A stretch of 28,470 bases of DNA from a virus. The notes beneath the pieces are model-generated. The model did not search any database, was not told the origin of the DNA, and saw nothing but the letters and a program-made list of their open reading frames with translations. Both the position numbers and the translations under genes were made by a program. Location: the IMG/VR virus record IMGVR_UViG_3300001256_000015, positions 1 through 28,470 of that record. One strand, 5' to 3'. Below, one piece after another: positions 1 through 7,783 of this stretch (position 1 is its first letter; the number at the start of each line of letters is the position of its first letter).

Positions 1-1
1 T

Positions 2-178
2 GAGCGGAGAGTTCTTGGCATGTGGCCAGAAGCACGACCGTGGCACCTGCCCCATGAGTCGCGCTGGAAAGACAGGTGGCTCGTGGTCGACTCGACCGGC
101 TTGAACGAAGAGGACCATGCGGATGCGCTGAGGAGGAACATCGATCGGACGCTGAATCGCCTTGGGTGGGAGACATGA
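2..178 (+). CDS. 3' end of an unknown gene (partial)
   Basis: An open frame enters from the left edge and ends at TGA 176-178, giving the last 58 residues of a protein whose start lies outside the window. The fragment is rich in Trp, Arg and Asp/Glu (WPEARPWHLPHES, then an acidic and basic helix ending in LGWET). The C-terminal 25 residues look helical. I recognise no family. It shares strand and close spacing with the next gene (start 31 nt downstream), so it probably belongs to the same transcript. It is called as coding because the frame stays open to the window edge with mainly G/C third positions and ends just before a plausible downstream start. Confidence 0.5.
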   Translation, partial: ERRVLGMWPEARPWHLPHESRWKDRWLVVDSTGLNEEDHADALRRNIDRTLNRLGWET

Positions 179-209
179 GCGCTATGGGACGAGGAGCAAA
201 GGCAGCTCG

Positions 210-524
210 ATGCCTTACAAATCGAGACGGGTGGGGCGAGTGACCTGGAACCCCGAGAAATTCCGTCGCGCTGCGGTCGTAGAAATTGCGAGAGCGCTCA
301 GGGTTCGCGGCATGCGAGCGACCAATATGCAGAGGCAAGACCTCCAACAGGAAGCGATGGCCAGAGCGCTGGAGAAGTACGACGCGACAAGAGACCCGAA
401 CGAGCTGGGGCCCATCGTGCTGATTCGGTGGAAGGCGATCGATGTGGTGAGCGACGAAGCGGCCAGGCGTGAGGAGGACGAGGTGGTTTTGGACGAGAGG
501 CATATGGCCGGGGTGTGGGCATGA
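210..524 (+). CDS. small sigma-70 region 2-like protein
   Basis: A 104-residue protein. Residues 44-87 (DLQQEAMARALEKYD, then RWKAIDVVSDEAARR) follow the layout of sigma-70 family region 2: an acidic DL-QEA-LAL-KYD helix, a short variable stretch, then an R-KAIDV-R helix like the part that binds core polymerase and the -10 element. No region 4 follows, because the protein ends about 17 residues after this block. The N-terminal 35 residues are basic. I chose ATG 210 over TTG 162 because AAGG (199-202) lies 7 nt upstream and GAGGAG (191-196) lies 13 nt upstream, whereas TTG 162 has no ribosome site. It overlaps the next gene by ATGA. If the match is real it could be a phage transcription regulator; an unrelated helical protein is possible. 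Confidence 0.5.
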   Translation: MPYKSRRVGRVTWNPEKFRRAAVVEIARALRVRGMRATNMQRQDLQQEAMARALEKYDATRDPNELGPIVLIRWKAIDVVSDEAARREEDEVVLDERHMAGVWA

Positions 525-1132
525 ACGAAAACTATCGCAGGAAGTTGCAAGCGAGTAGGACCATTCTCCGACCAGACCAGGAACGAGAGCTGGACGACTA
601 CTTCAACGGTGGACTCGAGGTCGCAGCAGGCGCCAAGTCGTCGCTTGGTCCGCAGCTTGACCAACTGCGCGATGGCACGGCTGGGTGCCAGCGTGGCACT
701 ACGGCATCAGACTTGCATCGCGGGGCCTTAGCCGTGGCTGCTAACCGAAGGATGCACGCCATTCTCGGAGGGGTGCAAAGGGGGAGCCCTGTCCTTTTCC
801 AGGTACTGCGCGCCATGTACCACCGCGGCGCCACCGCCGCACTTCGCGAGTTGGTCCCCTTCTTTGGTGGCGATTTTCGCGCTGCGCGCATCGCCGCTGA
901 GCGCGTAACCCTGCCGGCACCTGGGGCCAGCGGCGTCCGGCTGCTCAGTCAGCTGTGCCACCGGGCCAACAGCGGCAACAAGGACGCCAAGCGCGCCGTG
1001 GCTGAGATGCGTCGTACCATCGAGCGCGACATCCGCGCCGCCGAGAAAGAGTTCGTCAGTCACTACAAGCTCTGGGTGAAAGAGAACGTGGCGCGGAAGA
1101 AGAAACAACGGGAGCGGCGATACTATGCGTGA
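521..1132 (+). CDS. hypothetical protein, 203 aa
   Basis: Starts at ATG 521, which overlaps the stop of the sigma-like gene (ATGA), so translation is probably coupled. An in-frame GTG at 515 is the alternative. The protein is 203 residues, Arg/Ala-rich, predicted mainly helical and strongly basic at the end (residues 190-203, with KKKQRERR). The middle (about residues 80-130) has alternating hydrophobic helices. I recognise no family and see no catalytic motif. The basic tail and coupling to a region 2-like protein make nucleic-acid or polymerase association conceivable, but that is inference from position only. It overlaps the next gene by 8 nt. Confidence 0.7.
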   Translation: MNENYRRKLQASRTILRPDQERELDDYFNGGLEVAAGAKSSLGPQLDQLRDGTAGCQRGTTASDLHRGALAVAANRRMHAILGGVQRGSPVLFQVLRAMYHRGATAALRELVPFFGGDFRAARIAAERVTLPAPGASGVRLLSQLCHRANSGNKDAKRAVAEMRRTIERDIRAAEKEFVSHYKLWVKENVARKKKQRERRYYA

Positions 1133-1499
1133 CGCGGAATGGATCACCCTCACCGAAGCGTGCCGCCTCGTAGGCTGGTGGGACGAGGACGAGTCAGCAA
1201 ACGACCGCGCGCTCAACCGCCGCATGATGGAGCGCCACCTGCGCAGTCGCGAGCGCAAGTCGAGGCGACCCACGCGCAACGGCGAGCCACGCAAGCCGGT
1301 CACGCTTCTGTTCGACCAGCGCGACCCTGGCGCCACGCAGGCCAAGTGGCGGACGACCGAGGCGCTGCTCCGTCGACACTGCTCCAACCTGTTTGACGCC
1401 AATGCGGACCTGTTAGCTGGCATCGCGTCCAGAGTTTCTGCATTGGAGAGTCGTTGCGCGGACTTAGAGGAGCGACTGGCCATGTATGAGGCCACGTAA
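1125..1499 (+). CDS. possible HTH plus coiled-coil DNA-binding protein, 124 aa
   Basis: Starts at ATG 1125, overlapping the previous stop by 8 nt. Residues 6-20 (WITLTEACRLVGWWD) resemble the first helices of MerR/excisionase-type winged HTH proteins, where L-T-EA--L-G introduces the turn. A basic region (about residues 35-60, RRMMERHLRSRERKSRR) follows. The last 30 residues form a heptad-like Leu/Ala helix (SALESRCADLEERLAMY), likely a short coiled coil for dimerisation. This layout suits a small DNA-binding regulator or Xis-like protein, but no motif is decisive. The first gap of the window, with two dyads, follows its stop codon. Confidence 0.6.
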   Translation: MRDAEWITLTEACRLVGWWDEDESANDRALNRRMMERHLRSRERKSRRPTRNGEPRKPVTLLFDQRDPGATQAKWRTTEALLRRHCSNLFDANADLLAGIASRVSALESRCADLEERLAMYEAT

Positions 1500-1570
1500 C
1501 GTGTCACAAGTCGACACGTCGCAGCGATACCCTATCACACCGCCCCGACGCTGGAGCTAATCTACAGCTC
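1499..1570 (+). promoter_or_regulatory. gap with two dyads and a weak promoter-like sequence
   Basis: The 111-bp gap 1500-1610 begins with a perfect 7-bp inverted repeat, ACGTGTC (1499-1505) and GACACGT (1513-1519), with a 7-nt loop. A second dyad, GAGCT (1554-1558) and AGCTC (1566-1570), also has a 7-nt loop. No T-run follows either, so intrinsic termination is unlikely. TCGACA (1511-1516) and TATCAC (1533-1538), 16 nt apart, resemble a weak sigma-70 promoter whose -35 overlaps the first dyad, as an operator might. The elements are seen directly; the regulatory role is inferred. Confidence 0.3.
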
Positions 1571-1610
1571 GGCTCTGCGGCGGAGCTTTCCGATCGCGAG
1601 CACAGTCCAA

Positions 1611-1811
1611 GTGACCAAGCCCGAGCAAGTCACAGAAGCGTGCTGCCGTCTGTGGCACCCCGGCGCCGAGACGCGTCAGTGTGCTGCAGCCAGGCTCGCA
1701 CAGCTCGACGACCGCTCAGCGCTGCTTCACCTGAGGCGAGCACTTGAACGCGAGGCGGACGACGGGGCACGCGTAGCCATCGAGGCTGCCATCACCAGCC
1801 TGACCAGCTGA
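1611..1811 (+). CDS. small HEAT-repeat-like protein, 66 aa (tentative)
   Basis: A 66-codon frame from GTG 1611. Residues 17-64 read as two or three short amphipathic helices (AAARLAQLDDRSALLHL, then LEREADDGARVAIEAAI), a pattern like one PBS-lyase/HEAT-type helical repeat pair. There is no strong ribosome site (only GCGAG about 10 nt upstream) and no ATG alternative. It lies between the dyad-containing gap and the methyltransferase gene, with 30 nt to the next start. The translated sequence looks protein-like, so I keep it, but it may be non-coding or the relic of a longer gene. Confidence 0.42.
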   Translation: MTKPEQVTEACCRLWHPGAETRQCAAARLAQLDDRSALLHLRRALEREADDGARVAIEAAITSLTS

Positions 1812-1841
1812 AGACAACCAGGCCTGCGGGGGCGGGCAGAC

Positions 1842-2672
1842 ATGGACCAGATCATATCGCCAGGCGCGAAGGTAAGGATCGTCGACATTGGCGCACGCCG
1901 GAATGTGGACGAGCCCATCTACGCGCCACTGCAGGCCAATAACTACGCACACGTAGTGGCCATCGAGGCAGACGAGGACGCGCACGTACAGAACGCGGAC
2001 GAAGCCATTCGCGCGGTGATCGGAGATGGTGGCCCGGCAGAGCTCAACCACTGCGCGTCGCCGTACATGACGTCACTGCTGCGACCTTGGCAGATGGTGG
2101 CGCAGACATTCCGCAACCTCCCTCGCTGGATGCAGGTTCAGCGGACGGAGCCGGTGCAAACGACGCGACTGGCCGACATTAAGCAAGCCCGAGAGGCGCA
2201 CATGCTATGCCTGGACATCCAGGGTGGTGAGCATGATGCGCTTGAGAGCGCATCCCTGGACAGCGTGATGCTGGTCCAGGCTGAGGTGTCATGGGTCCCG
2301 ATCTACTGTGGCCAGCTTGACGCATCATCGCTCATGAGCCTGCTAGGCCGCTCGGGCCTCGTTCCTCACAAGCTGCTCAAGCAGAACTGCCACATGGTGG
2401 CCCCACTGGCTCCGTACGGTGGTCAATTCGGCAACTGTGGCCAGCTGGTCGACGGCGACATGGTCTTCATCCGCGACTGGCGGACGTGGGACCAATGCAC
2501 AGCCGAGCAGCTCGAGGCCGCGGCTCTTGCGCTGGCGTACTGCTACGAGTCGTACGACCTCTCGACCCTCGCGCTGCACACGCTGGACGGGCGAGACGGA
2601 GGCGATCGCGCTGAGCGCTACTGCGCATGGCTTCGAGGCCACGGCGCCCCGGTGACGCTGGAGGTCGCATGA
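1842..2672 (+). CDS. FkbM-family-like SAM-dependent methyltransferase
   Basis: A 276-residue protein with the class I methyltransferase layout of the FkbM family. Motif I is VRIVDIGA (residues 11-18), the acidic ribose-binding position is E42 in VVAIEADE, SPYMTSLL (73-80) matches the Ser-rich segment typical of FkbM proteins, and LDIQGGEHDALE (124-135) matches the conserved K/L-D-x-x-G-x-E-x-x-x-L block. FkbM enzymes usually O-methylate sugars or natural products. The start has GGGGGCGGGC just upstream. The stop overlaps the glycosyltransferase start (ATGA), so the two are probably made together and may act on one substrate, such as a glycan on the virion, the host surface or DNA; the substrate cannot be read from sequence. 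The last 80 residues are Ala/Leu-rich helical and outside the core fold. Confidence 0.78.
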   Translation: MDQIISPGAKVRIVDIGARRNVDEPIYAPLQANNYAHVVAIEADEDAHVQNADEAIRAVIGDGGPAELNHCASPYMTSLLRPWQMVAQTFRNLPRWMQVQRTEPVQTTRLADIKQAREAHMLCLDIQGGEHDALESASLDSVMLVQAEVSWVPIYCGQLDASSLMSLLGRSGLVPHKLLKQNCHMVAPLAPYGGQFGNCGQLVDGDMVFIRDWRTWDQCTAEQLEAAALALAYCYESYDLSTLALHTLDGRDGGDRAERYCAWLRGHGAPVTLEVA

Positions 2673-3550
2673 CCACCGCGACCATCGAGGAGCGCCTCGA
2701 GTTTGAGCACGGGACCGGGGTGGTGGTAGACCATCTGCTGCCTGGTGGCGCGCTCGTCACGCAGGGCGACGCCATCTTCCGCGTGATCCGCCACCTTGGC
2801 ATGGGCGACCGCCATGGCATGCAGCTGGCGCCCATAACCGATGACGACGTGCCAGAGTCTGGCGAGCTGAAGCTTGGTCGCGATCTCCGCGGGGTGAGTG
2901 TCTTCGTCCACACCCCTACCTACAATGGCTGGGTGGCCACCGAGTACTGCTTTGGCCTCATCGACGCCATGATGTCCCTCGGCGTGCGATTCCAGGCCAA
3001 GTCGGAGATGGGACCGCTCATCGCTCGACATCGAGACGAGCTCACCACGCAGTTCGCGGAGGGCGACGCGTCTCACATGCTATGCATCGACGCTGACATC
3101 TGCTTCGGCGCTGCGGACCTAGCTCGGCTGCTGGTAGCTGATCGTGACATCGTCGCCGGCTGCTACCCTCGCAAGAACAGCAAGCGGGACCTACCCGCGG
3201 CGCGCGCCACCGAGGTGGAGCCATCGAGCTCCCCGCTTGTCTCGGCCAAGTTCGCGCCGGCCGGCTTCATGCTGATCAGCCGCGATGCTATTCGGGCGAT
3301 GGCCGAGCAGGTCGACGATTCCGAGTACTACGCCCACAACGGACGCGCGGTGCTGCCGTTGTGGCATGCGCCCAGGGACGAGAACGGGCGCCAGAGCTTC
3401 TGCGGCGAAGACGTCGCATTCTGCCAACGAGCGCGAGCCGCTGGCTTCGACATATGGGTGCACACTGACGTGCGCCTGAAACACTACGGCATGCATCACT
3501 ACGAGTTCGACCCCGGGCCCATCAAGTGGATGGGCGACCGACCCTCGTAG
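2669..3550 (+). CDS. GT-A-fold glycosyltransferase-like protein
   Basis: Starts at ATG 2669, overlapping the methyltransferase stop by ATGA; earlier in-frame starts lie inside that gene. The protein has 293 residues. The first 73 form a small domain I do not recognise. From residue 76 the sequence follows a GT-A glycosyltransferase: VFVHTPTYNG (78-87) as the first strand and nucleotide-sugar loop, LCIDADICF (138-146) with the metal-binding DxD at 141-143, GFMLISRDA (199-207), then CGEDVAFCQRARAAGFDIW (245-263) with the catalytic-type ED at 247-248 and a terminal His (LKHYG, H272) usual for metal ligation. Family 2-like enzymes move sugars from nucleotide donors. With its partner methyltransferase it could build a methylated glycan; acceptor and donor are unknown. 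Confidence 0.78.
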   Translation: MTTATIEERLEFEHGTGVVVDHLLPGGALVTQGDAIFRVIRHLGMGDRHGMQLAPITDDDVPESGELKLGRDLRGVSVFVHTPTYNGWVATEYCFGLIDAMMSLGVRFQAKSEMGPLIARHRDELTTQFAEGDASHMLCIDADICFGAADLARLLVADRDIVAGCYPRKNSKRDLPAARATEVEPSSSPLVSAKFAPAGFMLISRDAIRAMAEQVDDSEYYAHNGRAVLPLWHAPRDENGRQSFCGEDVAFCQRARAAGFDIWVHTDVRLKHYGMHHYEFDPGPIKWMGDRPS

Positions 3551-3603
3551 CATGAGCGAGCCATCCCACTACGCGACGTCGGCGGTAACAGGCGGACCGG
3601 GAC

Positions 3604-4125
3604 ATGGCACGACACTCTACCCAGACCAGACTCGACGCACTCGCGTCGTACGCCATCAGTGGCAACGCGTCAGACGCGGCCCGCAAGCATAACGTTGCTG
3701 GGCGCACCATGCGCCAGTGGGTGCGAAAGGCCCTGAGTGGCGAAGACCACCAGGGCAAAGAGATCCTCGACGATGCCGGGGACGAACTCCGCAGCCACGC
3801 CATCGACGCGGCCATGCGGATGGCACTCGGTGTGATCGAGGAGAGCTCCACTCGCTTCCACGAGGAGGCCGAAGCTCCTGCAGAGGCGGAGAACGGGCGA
3901 TTCGTCATGCGTCCCGACCAGCGCCACCAGTACGGCAAGATCGTTCTGGACGGCGCCAAGATGTTCGTCACTGCTCACCACAAGCTCGAGACGCTCGACC
4001 GCGCCGATGTGGTACTTGAAGAGGAGGGCGACATCGCAGCCAGAGCCAATGAATTGGTTCGGCGTTCGTTCGGTGCTGTGACGCCTGACGTGGAGCCGGA
4101 CGAGGGCTCTGAGGATGCGGCTTAG
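3604..4125 (+). CDS. terminase small subunit (putative)
   Basis: A 173-residue protein directly before, and overlapping by 11 nt, the large terminase gene. Residues 8-42 form a helix-turn-helix of the transposase/terminase type (ALASYAISGNASDAARKHN, then GRTMRQWVRK), which would recognise the packaging site on phage DNA. The middle (55-90) is helical, suited to oligomerisation. The C-terminal 40 residues are acidic (VVLEEEGDI, VEPDEGSEDAA), a region that in small terminases can contact the large subunit. Length and order fit small terminase subunits. The 53 nt before its start contain a G-rich stretch (GGCGGACCGGGAC) but no obvious promoter. The family assignment rests on the HTH and position, not on full-length recognition. 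Confidence 0.8.
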   Translation: MARHSTQTRLDALASYAISGNASDAARKHNVAGRTMRQWVRKALSGEDHQGKEILDDAGDELRSHAIDAAMRMALGVIEESSTRFHEEAEAPAEAENGRFVMRPDQRHQYGKIVLDGAKMFVTAHHKLETLDRADVVLEEEGDIAARANELVRRSFGAVTPDVEPDEGSEDAA

Positions 4126-5440
4126 CCGAGAGGCGGCCAGGGCACTCCAGATCCTCACCAAGGCGCTGCCGAAGCGCGAGTCCGATGCCCTAACCGCTTG
4201 GCTCGGCACGTTCTACGCCTACCAGCGCGAGTGGCTCCTCGACCTGAGCAGATTCTCGCTGGTCAACAAGTCGCGTCAGATTGGCGCCTCTCACACGTAC
4301 GCTGCGCAAGCGGCCATGTGGTCCGCGTTTCTTGGCGAGACCACCACCATCATCAGCATGGGCGAGCGCGAGGCGCTCGAGGTTGCCGACAAGGCCAAGC
4401 GGCATGCGAAAGTGCTGCACCAGCTGGGGTCGCAGCTCGCTCGCCCCACGCGGATAGCGTCTCAGGAGATCCGAACCGCCTCCGGCGGCAGGGTCATAGC
4501 GCTACCAAACAGCAGTGGTGGCCGATCCTACTCGGGCAACGTGATGCTCGACGAGGTGGCGTATTACCAGCGCCCCGAGAGCACATGGGACGGCGCCGCA
4601 GCCGTCGTCATGCACGGCTTTCGGCTGCGTGGTTTCTCGACTCCAAACGGGGTGGGAAACTTTTGGCATGATCTATGGGCCAAGGCGCCGGAGCTGGGAT
4701 ACCGGACCCACGAGATCACCATCGACCGAGCCCGCAACGACGGACTCAAGGTCGACGACGACGAGCTGTGGCGCATGGCGCGCGGCGATCCACGGCTGTT
4801 CGACCAGCTGTTCCGCTGCAAGTTTCTCGACGGCATCAACCAACTCATACCCGCTGGTGCCATCGACGCATGTAGCGTCCCAAACACCTACAAGCCGCCA
4901 CCGGGCGAGTGCTTCGCCGGCCTAGACCTTGGCCGCGATGCTGACCGGACAGAGCTAGTCATCATCCGCATCGCTCCGGACGAAAACGGAGTCATGCGCG
5001 CCTGGCACCAAGCCTCAGAGTTCTGCCGTCGCACGGACGATGCCGACATCGACCGACTGGCCCACATGGCTTTTGCTCCGCCTTACAGCTGCCGGCGGCT
5101 GGCCATCGACGCGACTGGGCTGGGCACGTTCCCGGCCGAGAGACTCCAGCGTCGCTATGGGCAGATGGCCGTTTGGCCGGTCCAGTTCACGCTCAAGTCA
5201 AAAGAAGAGCTGGCCACCACGATGCATCACGCATTCGTCAACGGCTGGGTTCGCATCCCCCAAGACGACACGACTCTGCGAGACGAAGTCGCTAGCCTGC
5301 GACGCGAGGTGACCACCGCTGGCAACGTCAGATACGACGCACCGAGAACGAGCGAGGGCCACGCCGACCGTGCATGGGCGCTCGCTATGGCACTGCACGC
5401 GACGTCGATGGTGGGCAGGAAATACGAGGCTCCCCGTTGA
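4115..5440 (+). CDS. terL: terminase large subunit
   Basis: The 441-residue packaging motor. It has the adenine-contact Q37 (YQREW), a Walker A-like loop NKSRQIGAS (51-59) of the variant type seen in Mu gp28-like terminases, Walker B VMLDE (143-147), a coupling-type segment GFSTPNG (173-179), and a C-terminal RNase H-like nuclease with acidic residues D271 (AGLDLGRDADRTE), D332 (LAIDATGLG) and D418 (GHADRAWALA). It pumps DNA into the prohead and cuts it at packaging events, binding the portal and the small subunit. Its start overlaps the small subunit gene. Its stop overlaps a TTG start of the portal gene. Length and motif spacing are normal and it looks intact. The Walker A lacks the classical GK[T/S], as in other members of this group. 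Confidence 0.95.
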   Translation: MRLSREAARALQILTKALPKRESDALTAWLGTFYAYQREWLLDLSRFSLVNKSRQIGASHTYAAQAAMWSAFLGETTTIISMGEREALEVADKAKRHAKVLHQLGSQLARPTRIASQEIRTASGGRVIALPNSSGGRSYSGNVMLDEVAYYQRPESTWDGAAAVVMHGFRLRGFSTPNGVGNFWHDLWAKAPELGYRTHEITIDRARNDGLKVDDDELWRMARGDPRLFDQLFRCKFLDGINQLIPAGAIDACSVPNTYKPPPGECFAGLDLGRDADRTELVIIRIAPDENGVMRAWHQASEFCRRTDDADIDRLAHMAFAPPYSCRRLAIDATGLGTFPAERLQRRYGQMAVWPVQFTLKSKEELATTMHHAFVNGWVRIPQDDTTLRDEVASLRREVTTAGNVRYDAPRTSEGHADRAWALAMALHATSMVGRKYEAPR

Positions 5441-7215
5441 ACCGATTGCAGAAAGCGCGCGGAGACCTTGCGGGAGCTGACGACGCTGTGCGTCTGGCTC
5501 ACGAGGCGATGTCGCCACGGGCGCGAGAGTTAGCAGAGCTGGAGCGCTGGCACGATGGCACCCAGTACGAGGGGCAGCCGGATTGGTTCACGGCCACCGA
5601 AAATGCTCTGTTCGAGCGCGCCCCGTGTATCGTCTACCCGTTCGCGCGAAGTGCGATCTCGTCACACGTGGATCTAGTACTTGGCGATGGCCGATTCCCG
5701 ATCGTCAGCGCTGGCCTCATCGAAGCTGACTCCCCACTCGATGGCGAGGATGAAGATGCGGACGATGATGACCGGGCCATGCTCGACCGATTCATCGTCG
5801 AGACGATGCGGCAGTCGAAGTTCGAACGTGCTGCAAGGCACGCGCTGTCGGCGGCGATGCACTCGCGATCTTCGTGCCTCATCTTCGGAGCTCGCAACGG
5901 AAAGCTGTTCGTTGACCTCGTCAAGTCGAGGTGGTGCGAGCCAGAAAACGATGACGATGGCGCGGTCACCAAGCTGGTGATCCAGTACCCATACACGCAG
6001 GCCAAACAACGCGACGACGGGCATTGGGAGCTGCGCGCCTACCTATTCCGTCGCGAGATCGACGACGAGAGCGACAAGACGTACTACCCACACGAGCTGG
6101 GCAAGGGTCGGCAGGTTGAGTGGGTGGTTGACCCATCGCGCACCGTGACTCACGGTCTCGGGTTTTGCCCGGTTGTCTGGTACGCCTTCGAGAAGGGATG
6201 CGGGGTTGAGGGTCGAATCGATGGCAAGGCCATTCATGAAGACCTGCTCGACGAGATGTACGCGCTCGACTTTGCGCTGAGCCTACGTCATCGGTCTGCG
6301 ATCTATCTCGAGCCGCAAATCTACGAGACTGGTGTAGACCCAGGATACAACCCGACCGAGGCCAAGCGAATGCCAGCCGAGGTGATGGCCACCCGGGCGG
6401 GTGGCGCACCAACGGCGTTGACGGGGGACAACCCCATCAACGGCGCATACGTTGCGCGCAACGCTGGTCAGCAGACAGCGCGTGCCAAGTCGCCAGATCG
6501 AATCTGGCAGTACGAGAACCACCAGGCCAAGGTCGGCATGCTGGCGCTCGACGCCAGCGCGCTGAAGGCGCTTGATGAGCACGCCCGGGACCTGCGCGCA
6601 AAGCTGGCCGAGTCCGTATCCGTGGTGTTTCTCGACCCTGGCGACATCAAGCATGCCGCAGCACTATCCGGCAAGGCGCTGGAGACCCTGCGGAGCCGGC
6701 AGCTAGCGCGCTGTGACCAGATCCGAAGCGACGTTGAGGATGGCCTCATCCTGCCAGGCGTAGCGATGCTCCTGCGCATTGTGTCCACGCTTGGGAGCGG
6801 CAAGGTCCGGGTGCCTGGGATTGCCAGTGCGCTCGATTTGCTCAGCAGATTCTCGGAGAGCGAGGGCAGCCTCGTCCCCGAACTGCGCGCCACGTGGCCG
6901 CCGTACTTCGACATAGACCACGACGAGATCCAGAAGGTTTCCGAAACGGTCCGCGCAGACCTCGACGCCAACATCATCACGCGCCGAAACGCGGTGGCGA
7001 AGCTGGCCGACTTCTACGGGATCGATGACATCGAGGCCCATCTGGACCAGCTGAAAGAGGACGCCAAAGAGGCGCGCGCTGAGATGCATGAGGCCATGAA
7101 GGTCGCAGCTGGCGAGAGCGAGGACGAGGATGGGGCTGGAGAGGGCACACCGGGATCTTCTTCGATCGGAGGGGGAAGCCCGCCTAGTTCTCGACGCATC
7201 GACGCGAGCGGCTGA
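5437..7215 (+). CDS. portal protein
   Basis: A 592-residue protein following the large terminase, in the usual place and size for a portal, the dodecameric ring at the capsid vertex through which DNA moves. I chose TTG 5437 because it overlaps the terminase stop (TTGA) with CGAGG just upstream; ATG 5509 would remove 24 residues. Portal-like features are the N-terminal ELERWHDGTQY segment, an acidic loop at about residues 103-113 (DGEDEDADDDD), LDEMYALDFALSLRHRSA in the middle and a long helical C-terminal part. The last 35 residues (EDEDGAGEGTPGSSS and onward) are a low-complexity tail overlapping the next gene by 86 nt. The subfamily is unclear; identity rests mainly on order and length. Confidence 0.82.
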   Translation: MNRLQKARGDLAGADDAVRLAHEAMSPRARELAELERWHDGTQYEGQPDWFTATENALFERAPCIVYPFARSAISSHVDLVLGDGRFPIVSAGLIEADSPLDGEDEDADDDDRAMLDRFIVETMRQSKFERAARHALSAAMHSRSSCLIFGARNGKLFVDLVKSRWCEPENDDDGAVTKLVIQYPYTQAKQRDDGHWELRAYLFRREIDDESDKTYYPHELGKGRQVEWVVDPSRTVTHGLGFCPVVWYAFEKGCGVEGRIDGKAIHEDLLDEMYALDFALSLRHRSAIYLEPQIYETGVDPGYNPTEAKRMPAEVMATRAGGAPTALTGDNPINGAYVARNAGQQTARAKSPDRIWQYENHQAKVGMLALDASALKALDEHARDLRAKLAESVSVVFLDPGDIKHAAALSGKALETLRSRQLARCDQIRSDVEDGLILPGVAMLLRIVSTLGSGKVRVPGIASALDLLSRFSESEGSLVPELRATWPPYFDIDHDEIQKVSETVRADLDANIITRRNAVAKLADFYGIDDIEAHLDQLKEDAKEARAEMHEAMKVAAGESEDEDGAGEGTPGSSSIGGGSPPSSRRIDASG

Positions 7216-7774
7216 GCGAAACGACTACGACGAAGAGGCAGCGGCAGCCCTGTTGCTCATGCTCCTGACGAGAGGATGGGGCAGGGCGATCGCCGATGCT
7301 CGACTCCGAGCTGCGGTCACCGTTGCAGAAGATGTTCGGATTGCCGAGGATCTGCCCGCTGGGCCCCTTCCAGGGGCTCGCATTGACTACGCTGCGGCAC
7401 GCTACGCCTCAAGGTGGAGGCGCGCATCCGCGCAGGCTCGAGCCGATGGCGCATCGCGCCGTCTCGCCAAGCGCAGCGCCACCAAGGCCCTGAAGGGCTA
7501 CGGCGGCATGGTCGCCGTCACAGAGGCCAGCGTGGCCTACAATTCAGCACGAGAAGCCGCGGCGTTCGACTTCGCGGTCCGCAGCCGAGAGACCGTGCAC
7601 CTCGAGTGGTCCGCCGAACTCGACAGGCGCACGTGTCCGACCTGCGAGAGCAGGGACGACGAGCGCACCCTTGCCATTGTGGGCTGGGGAGGCGACGGGC
7701 CTGGGGCTGTGCACCCGCGCTGCCGGTGCACGTCACGAATCATCGTCGAGGGTCGCCGACGCTTTGCGGCCTAG
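7130..7774 (+). CDS. MuF-like minor head protein (SPP1 gp7/Mu gpF type)
   Basis: A 214-residue protein starting at ATG 7130 with GAGGACGAGG upstream. The C-terminal 55 residues carry the signature of the MuF/SPP1 gp7 family: LEWSAELDRRTCPTC, then PGAVHPRCRCTSRII. C169, C172, H195, C198 and C200 are candidate zinc ligands. Such minor head proteins sit inside the head near the portal, take part in head morphogenesis and can enter the cell with DNA. The N-terminal 150 residues are Ala/Arg-rich helices. The first 28 codons overlap the portal reading frame by 86 nt, longer than other overlaps here. No toxin domain is fused to it, unlike some MuF proteins. Confidence 0.88.
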   Translation: MGLERAHRDLLRSEGEARLVLDASTRAAERNDYDEEAAAALLLMLLTRGWGRAIADARLRAAVTVAEDVRIAEDLPAGPLPGARIDYAAARYASRWRRASAQARADGASRRLAKRSATKALKGYGGMVAVTEASVAYNSAREAAAFDFAVRSRETVHLEWSAELDRRTCPTCESRDDERTLAIVGWGGDGPGAVHPRCRCTSRIIVEGRRRFAA

Positions 7775-7783
7775 GAATCAACC

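Noticed and set aside
175-243. A 22-codon frame whose ATG overlaps the stop of the first partial gene
   Set aside because: Very short and it overlaps the sigma-like gene; the overlap could be chance, and no conserved feature is visible.
728-1507. A 259-codon open frame on the - strand over two + strand genes
   Set aside because: Ser/Arg-rich shadow; the + strand genes are coupled to neighbours and better supported.
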